Below are positions 1 to 5,559 of a stretch of DNA of 5,559 nucleotides, piece by piece (the first letter of the stretch is position 1; every line of letters starts with the position of its first letter). The DNA is from an uncultured Ignavibacteriales bacterium (GTDB lineage: Bacteria; Bacteroidota; Ignavibacteria; Ignavibacteriales; Ignavibacteriaceae), in the NCBI GenBank assembly GCA_913053915.1, contig CAJXGP010000173.1, forward strand, positions 1 through 5,559, in the 5' to 3' direction. The position numbers and the translations under genes were made by a program. The notes beneath the pieces were generated by a model. It was not told the DNA's origin. It was given only the letters and a program-made list of their open reading frames with translations, and ran no database searches.

Positions 1-606
1 GATTTGCAAGATGATCCGGCGGAAATAATAAATTTATTGAAGAAATTAGATGAAGGTTTTGATTTGGTCTCCGGTTGGAAAAGGAAAAGACACGACCCAT
101 TATTAAAAAAATACTCCTCAAGATTTTTTAACTTCGTTACCAGACTAATAACAGGTATAAAAATCCATGATTTTAATTGTGGATTAAAAGCTTACAGAAG
201 AGAAGTAACGGATATTATTAAAGTCTATGGTGAATTGCATCGTTACATGCCGGTGTTGGCGGACTGGGAAGGTTTTTCTGTTTCCGAACTTGCCGTTGTT
301 CATCATCCTCGAAGATATGGTAAAACAAAATTTGGGATTTCAAGATTCTTTAAAGGTTTTATTGATCTTATTACTGTACTTTTTTCAACCAGATATATAA
401 AACGCCCAATGCATTTTTTCGGTTTTTTCGGTGCGATGTCTTTTTTTATAGGTTTTGTAGTCCTTTTATTTCTTACTATTGATTGGATAAACGGACATGC
501 TTTGAGTAACCGTCCTATGTTGTTCTTGGGTATTTTACTTATTATCGTTGGGGTCCAATTTTTTAGCGTGGGATTATTAGGTGAGATGATGGTAAAAATT
601 CTATAA
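1..606 (+). CDS. GT2 polyprenyl-phosphate glycosyltransferase, GtrB/CsbB/DPM1-like (5' partial)
   Basis: The enzyme likely transfers a sugar from a nucleotide donor to polyprenyl phosphate at the cytoplasmic face of the inner membrane. The frame is open from base 1 and begins D-L-Q-D-D-P, the hallmark just after the DxD metal/nucleotide site of GT2 enzymes (usually D-G/A-D-L-Q-D-P). The first Asp is therefore probably the second Asp of DxD. The TTG at 4-6 is an internal Leu codon, not a start, and roughly 90-110 N-terminal residues lie outside the window. Numbering from base 1, other family signatures are DFNCGLKAYRR (about 57-67), HRYMP (80-84) and HPRRYGKTKFG (102-112). Two hydrophobic spans follow (about 138-160 and 171-196), the usual C-terminal pair of GtrB/CsbB-type proteins. 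The reading frame stops right after GEMMVKIL, but frame 3 continues with NENEYIIKEKG (606-638), resembling a normal tail of this family, so a one-base loss near 603-606 is suspected. The family assignment is firm; the sugar is unknown. Confidence 0.93.
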   Translation, partial: DLQDDPAEIINLLKKLDEGFDLVSGWKRKRHDPLLKKYSSRFFNFVTRLITGIKIHDFNCGLKAYRREVTDIIKVYGELHRYMPVLADWEGFSVSELAVVHHPRRYGKTKFGISRFFKGFIDLITVLFSTRYIKRPMHFFGFFGAMSFFIGFVVLLFLTIDWINGHALSNRPMLFLGILLIIVGVQFFSVGLLGEMMVKIL

Positions 607-644
607 ATGAAAATGAATATATTATTAAAGAAAAAGGTTAACGA

Positions 645-665
645 AATTTTTTAAGTTAAAAAATT
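645..665. repeat. Perfect AT-only inverted repeat between the GT2 and GT4 genes
   Basis: Arms 645-654 (AATTTTTTAA) and 656-665 (TTAAAAAATT) are exact reverse complements around a single G at 655. As RNA it could fold as a 9-bp all A-U stem with a 3-nt loop. There is no GC stem and no U-tract after it on the + strand, so it is at best a weak terminator or attenuator. In DNA this AT-rich, 21-base palindromes of this kind can arise by chance. Function is unassigned. Confidence 0.3.
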
Positions 666-720
666 GTTGATGTAATACCTTCCTGTAAAATTCAAAATGA
701 AAGATGAGTTTACCGGATCA

Positions 721-1842
721 ATGAAAATAACAATTCTGTCTACAGCTTATCCGTTTCGGGGTGGTATTGCGCATTTTACCGGATTACTTTATAACGAACT
801 AACTAAAAAATATAATGTTAATGTAATTACTTTTAAAAGACAATATCCTTCAATTTTATTCCCCGGCAGATCACAATTTGAAAAAAGCGAAACAACGGAA
901 AAAATTCCTTCCGAAAGTTTGATCGATTCGATTAATCCTATTAATTGGATAAAAATCGGTTTAAAAATTAAAAAAGATATTCCGGATTTACTGATTTACA
1001 AATATTGGATGCCGTTCTTTGGCCCTTGCTTCGGTACAATTTCTAGAATTGTTAAGCGAAATAATAAAACCAGGATTTTAGTAATTTGCGATAATGTAAT
1101 TCCGCACGAAAAAAAACCGGGTGATATATTATTCACTAAATATTTTTTTAAAATTGTTGATTACTTTATTTTGTTATCGGAAAAAGTTCAGTATGATTTG
1201 TTAAAATTGAAACCGACTGCTAAAAATAAAGTATTGCAGCATCCGGTCTATTCAAACTTTGGGCTGCCGCTTCCAAAAGAAGAAGCAAAAGAACATCTAA
1301 AATTGACGGATAAAAAGTTAATATTATTCTTCGGTTTTATACGCGATTATAAAGGTTTGGATGTCCTGTTATCGGCAATGTCTTTTCTTAAAAATAATTT
1401 AGATGTAAAATTAATGGTTGCCGGTGAATTTTATTCGAATGAAGAAAAATACCTTAAATTGATCGATGGGCTTGATCTAAAAGATAAGGTGTATTTATTT
1501 ACAAATTTTATTCCCACTTCGGAAGTAAAATATTACTTTTCTGCTGCAGATTCTGTAATTTTGCCATATCGGAACGCAACACAAAGTGGAATAGTGCAAA
1601 TAGCTCTTAACTTTAGGAAACCTGTTATTGCCACGGACGTAGGAGGGCTAAGTGAAGTGATTAGTGACGGCGAAACGGGATATATAGTTCAAAAAGAAAA
1701 TCCCGCAAAATTAGCGGAGGCAATAATAAAATTTTATAACGAAAATAATGAAGAGTATTTTATAAAAAATATTGAAAAAGAAGTCGAAAAATATTCTTGG
1801 AAAAATTTTGTTAACGGCATTTTTGATTTACTGAATTCTTAA
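721..1842 (+). CDS. Glycosyltransferase family 4 (GT-B fold, group 1)
   Basis: A retaining-type GT-B glycosyltransferase of 373 residues, a normal length for the family. It probably transfers a hexose or related sugar from a nucleotide donor to a growing lipid-linked glycan in the cytoplasm. The N-terminal Rossmann domain opens MKITILSTAYPFRGGIAHF, with the glycine-rich acceptor-side loop at RGG. The C-terminal donor domain begins about residue 200 with FFGFIRDYKGLDVLL (203-217), the usual G-x-x-x-x-x-K-G phosphate-contacting loop. It ends with TQSGIVQIA (287-295) and KPVIATDVGGLSEVI (300-314), the donor-binding stretch. The classic EX7E acids are not in place here; the SGIVQ version is what I associate with a subgroup of GT4 proteins. 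I chose ATG 721 because family members start MKI; an in-frame ATG at 697 would add eight residues (MKDEFTGS). Neither start has a clear Shine-Dalgarno. The methyltransferase start follows after 22 nt, so the two are probably co-transcribed. Specificity cannot be read from sequence. Confidence 0.92.
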   Translation: MKITILSTAYPFRGGIAHFTGLLYNELTKKYNVNVITFKRQYPSILFPGRSQFEKSETTEKIPSESLIDSINPINWIKIGLKIKKDIPDLLIYKYWMPFFGPCFGTISRIVKRNNKTRILVICDNVIPHEKKPGDILFTKYFFKIVDYFILLSEKVQYDLLKLKPTAKNKVLQHPVYSNFGLPLPKEEAKEHLKLTDKKLILFFGFIRDYKGLDVLLSAMSFLKNNLDVKLMVAGEFYSNEEKYLKLIDGLDLKDKVYLFTNFIPTSEVKYYFSAADSVILPYRNATQSGIVQIALNFRKPVIATDVGGLSEVISDGETGYIVQKENPAKLAEAIIKFYNENNEEYFIKNIEKEVEKYSWKNFVNGIFDLLNS

Positions 1843-1864
1843 ACTTTAACTTGAATCCAACTCT

Positions 1865-2674
1865 ATGTATTACGATCCCATAAAAAATGTATTCGCTTCA
1901 ATAACCAGCAAGTGTCCTTCTTTAAGGATTGTATTCTATAAGATTTTAAATATTATGTTCCTTCGCTCATGGTATGTAAGACGTGAATTAAGAAATATCA
2001 GGAGTGTTTCGGGAGATAAAAAACTGTCCATTTACGATGCCGGAACGGGATATGGACAGTATTCATATTTTATGGCAAAAAAACTTAAACCTTGTAGTAT
2101 TTATGCAGTTGATGTAAAAGGAAAATGGATAGAAGATTGTAAATTTTTTTTCCGGAAGCAAAAACTTGATAACGTCAAATTCGGTATTGAAGATTTAACC
2201 TCGATTAATCATGAGAATGAATTTGATTTAATACTATCCGTCGATGTAATGGAACATATAGAGAATGATTTAAAAGTATTTGAAAATTTTTATAAAGCAC
2301 TTAAACCGGACGGATTTCTTTTAATTAATACTCCCTCAATTTACGGTGGAAGTGATGTTCACGAAAAGGGTAATGAAAGCTTTATAAGTGAGCATGCCAG
2401 AGATGGATATTCTTTTAAAGAATTGGGGGAAAAACTCAGCCCACGTGGTTTTACTCCTTTTCGAGCACGATATACTTATGGGTTTTGGGGTGATAAAGCT
2501 TGGCGTTTAGGTATAAAGTATCCAATGCAATTATTGAATATTTCAAAGTTGTTTTTAATTGTATTACCTTTTTATTATGTAATAACCATCTTATTTACAT
2601 TTGTGATGATGTTTATCGATTTTCATTCAAATAATAAAATAGGTGCCGGTGTTAACTACATTGTTCGAAAGTAA
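1865..2674 (+). CDS. Class I SAM-dependent methyltransferase with C-terminal membrane segment
   Basis: A 269-residue protein with a Rossmann-like methyltransferase core. Motif I is DAGTGYG (58-64), binding S-adenosylmethionine. The acidic residue ending the second strand is D83 in YAVDVKG. The motif around strand 4 is FDLILSVDVMEHIE (120-133), with the D-V-M-E-H form common in UbiG/Methyltransf_11-type enzymes. LKPDGFLLINTPS (146-158) forms strand 5 and the turn before it. Residues about 228-252 are almost wholly hydrophobic, suggesting a membrane-associated tail; residues 20-35 are also fairly apolar. It sits 22 nt after the GT4 gene and 48 nt before the YfhO gene. From this context I infer methylation of a glycan, a lipid-linked sugar or a membrane lipid; the substrate is not visible. 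A quinone-type methyltransferase is possible by motif but less likely from context. ATG 1865 gives a sensible N-terminus; no Shine-Dalgarno is seen. Confidence 0.9.
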   Translation: MYYDPIKNVFASITSKCPSLRIVFYKILNIMFLRSWYVRRELRNIRSVSGDKKLSIYDAGTGYGQYSYFMAKKLKPCSIYAVDVKGKWIEDCKFFFRKQKLDNVKFGIEDLTSINHENEFDLILSVDVMEHIENDLKVFENFYKALKPDGFLLINTPSIYGGSDVHEKGNESFISEHARDGYSFKELGEKLSPRGFTPFRARYTYGFWGDKAWRLGIKYPMQLLNISKLFLIVLPFYYVITILFTFVMMFIDFHSNNKIGAGVNYIVRK

Positions 2675-2722
2675 ATCCATGGAAAATCGAAAGTATCTTT
2701 AATAAAGCTTAACGGTGTTTAA

Positions 2723-5281
2723 ATGACAAAATCAATAAAAAGCAGCAAACAACAAAAGAAAGAACCGCAAGGATTCTTTGCTAAATTTAATTTGGAAGAA
2801 ATCCTCCCTCAAAAATATCATCTACTTGCAGTAATATTACTGATTTTCATACTTTTTTTGATCTTTTTAAATCCGCTTTTCTTTGGAGATAAAACCTTTC
2901 AATCAGGTGACATTATTTCCAGTCATAGTATGGCAAATTATGTGAAATATCATAAAGGCGGTTATACATTATGGAATCCTTTAATATTTTTGGGTATGCC
3001 TGCTTATGCAATAGGAACCGGTTATAAATGGTTTAACCTGATTTGGGTAGGAATTACAACTTTAAAACAAATTTTTGTCAGCCCCTTTTCTGTTCCTTAT
3101 GCAATTTGGACATTCTATTTGATATTACTGGGAATAAATTCTTTTCTCTTGATGAGGTATCTTACTAAAAATACTTTAGTAAGTTTATTTACCGCAATCG
3201 CTACATCTTTCAGTACAGGTTTAATTGTTTTCTTATTTATCGGGCATGTTACGAAATTAGTTGCATTGAGCATGTACCCTTTGATATTTTTAGAAATTCT
3301 TAGGTTCGAAAAGAAAATCAAAGTAATTGATATTTTACTGCTTATTATAGCTTTTCAAATAATGCTGCAAGGTTTTCACGTACAAATTATTTTTTATACA
3401 TTTTTTGCGATTGCAATTTATTATATCTATTACATTTTGAGGGGATTAATAAAGAAAAATAATCAATTCACCAAAAGAATATTAAAATCGGCGGGTGCTT
3501 TAGTATTTGCCGCTTTAATTGCATCGGCTATCCAATTGGATAATTTCTCTCAAATTTATCAATATCTGCCCTATTCAACACGAGGCGGGAAAAGTATAGT
3601 TGCAAAAGTATCAAAAGTAGAAAACGAATCATCGACGGCTTATTATAAATATCACACAAATTGGTCATTCTCACCGGGTGAGGTTTTAACATTTATTGTA
3701 CCTTCATATTATGGATTTGGGAATTCCGTGTATAACGGATCTCTTACAAAGGGTCGCGATGTGGAAGTAAATACATATTTTGGGCAAATGCCTTTTGTTG
3801 ATGTTGCAATGTATATGGGTGTTCTGATTTTCTTCTTAGCTTTGTTCGGAATTTTTACGCGATGGAATGAACCGTTTGTCCGGTTCTTGACGATACTGGC
3901 AGGCATTGCTTTATTAATTTCGTTCGGAAAGAATTTCCCGGTTTTGTTTGATCCTTTATTTTATTATTTGCCTTTTTTTGATAAATTCAGAGTCCCGTCC
4001 ATGATACTGGTGCTTGATCAGGTAACTTTTCCTATCCTTGCCGGATTGGGTCTGATGAAAATAATTTCTCTCAGAGATAAAAGAGACCCTAAGTTAATAA
4101 ATGTTATTAAAAATATTGCAATTGCTTTCGGCGGTATTTTTGTCCTTTCGCTTCTATTCGATAGTGTAATATCACAATGGTTTATTGGAAGGGTAAATGA
4201 GTACATCGCTTCAATTCAAACTACTCAACCTCGAATGGCGCAACAGTTTAACGCACTTTCCAAGTATATGGCGGGTATGTTTAATACCGATTTGTTATTT
4301 GCCTTCGGTCTTTCCACACTAACTTTCGGAGCTGCATTTTATTATTTAAACCGTAAAATAAGCAAGGACTCATTTATTTTATTTGTCATTGCTCTAACTA
4401 TAATCGATCTGTGGAGGATCGATGCACGCGGAGAAAGATATACGGATCAACCTGATATTAATAAGATATTTAATACCCCTAAATATATTCAAGTAATTAA
4501 AAGTCAAAACAATAAAGAACCGTTCAGAATTTTAAATATGAAACAGGACGGTTCTTATGGCTCTTTGAATAATAATTCGAATTATAATGCTTATTTTATG
4601 GTCGAAGATTTTTATGGTTATTCTGCTATAAAGCCTCGTTCATATCAAGATTTGATGGATGTAATAGGTCCTATAAATCGAACTCTTTGGCGAATGCTGA
4701 ATGTAAAGTATATCATTACTTCAAATAGTTTACCATGGCCGGGTTTTGAAGAAATTTATAAAGGTAAGAAAGAAATTGTATATAAAAATAATAATGCATT
4801 ACAAAGAGCGTATTTTGTTAATAAAATCGAACAAAAACCGGATATTCAAGTTTTAGAAATGGCAAAACGGAATTTATTTGATCCTAAAAATGTGGCTTTT
4901 GTTAACGGAGTAAAATTAAATGTTGATCCTCCGGATTCAACGGCCTATTCAAAAATTACCGAATATAGGGATGAGCTTGTAAAAATCAATGTTAATGCTT
5001 CAGGTAATAATTTTCTGTTCTTTGGAGATACTTACTTACCGACCGGATGGAAAGCATATATTGATGGAGAAAAAACAAGAATTTATAAAACCGACCATGG
5101 ATTTATGGGTATTATAGTCCCTAAAGGGAAACATATAGTATATTTTAAATATTCCCCGTTAAGTTTTATAATAAGTAAATACTTGGCATTAATATTAAGT
5201 TCTCTTGTTTTAATCGGTTTAATTATAACCCTTCTTATCGAATTTAAGAACAAAAAGAAAACAAAAACTATAACAACTTAA
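2723..5281 (+). CDS. YfhO-family multi-spanning membrane protein (GT-C-like glycosyltransferase)
   Basis: A large integral membrane protein of 852 residues, typical of YfhO-family proteins in Bacteroidota relatives. A Lys-rich cytoplasmic N-terminus (1-32) precedes the first membrane span (about 33-53). The first outside loop carries GDKTFQSGD (55-63) and YTLWNPLIFLGMP (81-93); D63 lies where GT-C enzymes place a catalytic acidic residue. Further hydrophobic spans lie near 126-146, 152-173, 202-218, 220-240, 254-272, 360-378, 385-402, 426-446, 462-482, 522-543 and 550-566. A soluble, presumably periplasmic domain follows (about 570-815), including VEDFYGYSAIKPRSYQDLM (627-645) and a C-terminal beta-rich part, FFGDTYLPTGWKAYIDG (766-782), that I recognise as common in this family. 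A last span covers about 818-840 with a basic tail. In Gram-positive bacteria YfhO works with a CsbB-type GT2 in glycosylating teichoic acid; here it may similarly use a polyprenyl-linked sugar, but that is inference. Start ATG 2723 lacks a clear Shine-Dalgarno. Confidence 0.92.
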   Translation: MTKSIKSSKQQKKEPQGFFAKFNLEEILPQKYHLLAVILLIFILFLIFLNPLFFGDKTFQSGDIISSHSMANYVKYHKGGYTLWNPLIFLGMPAYAIGTGYKWFNLIWVGITTLKQIFVSPFSVPYAIWTFYLILLGINSFLLMRYLTKNTLVSLFTAIATSFSTGLIVFLFIGHVTKLVALSMYPLIFLEILRFEKKIKVIDILLLIIAFQIMLQGFHVQIIFYTFFAIAIYYIYYILRGLIKKNNQFTKRILKSAGALVFAALIASAIQLDNFSQIYQYLPYSTRGGKSIVAKVSKVENESSTAYYKYHTNWSFSPGEVLTFIVPSYYGFGNSVYNGSLTKGRDVEVNTYFGQMPFVDVAMYMGVLIFFLALFGIFTRWNEPFVRFLTILAGIALLISFGKNFPVLFDPLFYYLPFFDKFRVPSMILVLDQVTFPILAGLGLMKIISLRDKRDPKLINVIKNIAIAFGGIFVLSLLFDSVISQWFIGRVNEYIASIQTTQPRMAQQFNALSKYMAGMFNTDLLFAFGLSTLTFGAAFYYLNRKISKDSFILFVIALTIIDLWRIDARGERYTDQPDINKIFNTPKYIQVIKSQNNKEPFRILNMKQDGSYGSLNNNSNYNAYFMVEDFYGYSAIKPRSYQDLMDVIGPINRTLWRMLNVKYIITSNSLPWPGFEEIYKGKKEIVYKNNNALQRAYFVNKIEQKPDIQVLEMAKRNLFDPKNVAFVNGVKLNVDPPDSTAYSKITEYRDELVKINVNASGNNFLFFGDTYLPTGWKAYIDGEKTRIYKTDHGFMGIIVPKGKHIVYFKYSPLSFIISKYLALILSSLVLIGLIITLLIEFKNKKKTKTITT

Positions 5282-5287
5282 AGATGA

Positions 5288-5559
<272 letters not shown>

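Noticed and set aside
607..654. Tiny ORF of 15 codons starting ATG directly after the GT2 stop (TAA-ATG)
   Set aside because: It has no Shine-Dalgarno and a Lys/Ile/Asn-rich composition expected from AT-rich DNA. The same bases are better explained as the frame-shifted tail of the GT2 gene.
697..720. Earlier in-frame ATG (697) as start of the GT4 gene
   Set aside because: It adds eight residues before MKITILS, whereas family proteins begin at that strand. It has no ribosome binding site, so 721 is preferred, though 697 cannot be excluded.
2675..2722. Possible hairpin AAAG-TAT-CTTT before the YfhO gene
   Set aside because: A four-base stem is too short to mean anything in AT-rich DNA.
3115..4206. 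Minus-strand open frames at 3115-3321, 3709-3906 and 4018-4206
   Set aside because: All lie inside the YfhO coding region on the opposite strand, are 62-68 residues, and show no recognisable domain; the + strand frame is clearly the real one.

Overview
This is an AT-rich window (roughly one-third GC by eye) in which all five recognisable genes lie on the + strand with short gaps (114, 22, 48 and 30 nt). It reads as a slice of a cell-surface polysaccharide or O-antigen-type biosynthesis cluster. The low GC, the near absence of Shine-Dalgarno sequences, and the large YfhO-type protein of the kind seen in the Bacteroidota/Chlorobi/Ignavibacteria assemblage point to that group. Ignavibacteria is my best guess, but it rests on protein style rather than any marker gene.

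Layout: (1) 1-606, the 3' part of a membrane-anchored GT2 glycosyltransferase of the polyprenyl-phosphate sugar synthase type (GtrB/CsbB/DPM1-like), cut by the left edge. Its last codons appear to be frame-disrupted. (2) 607-720, a short AT-only intergenic stretch with a perfect inverted repeat. (3) 721-1842, a GT-B fold family 4 glycosyltransferase. (4) 1865-2674, a class I SAM-dependent methyltransferase with a hydrophobic C-terminal segment. (5) 2723-5281, an 852-residue multi-spanning YfhO-family (GT-C-like) membrane protein. (6) 5312-5559, the start of a Gfo/Idh/MocA dehydrogenase recognisable as WlbA/WbpB, cut by the right edge.

A plausible joint reading, which is inference, is as follows. 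The GT4 enzyme adds a sugar on the cytoplasmic side and the methyltransferase modifies a glycan or lipid-linked intermediate at the membrane. The GT2 enzyme loads a sugar onto polyprenyl phosphate, and the YfhO protein uses that lipid-linked sugar on the outer face of the inner membrane. WlbA starts the conversion of UDP-GlcNAc-uronic acid to a 2,3-diacetamido-uronic acid nucleotide sugar. No mobile element, CRISPR array, tRNA or rRNA is visible. I see no clearly new system; the points most worth checking are the GT2 tail frameshift and the GT2 plus YfhO pairing.
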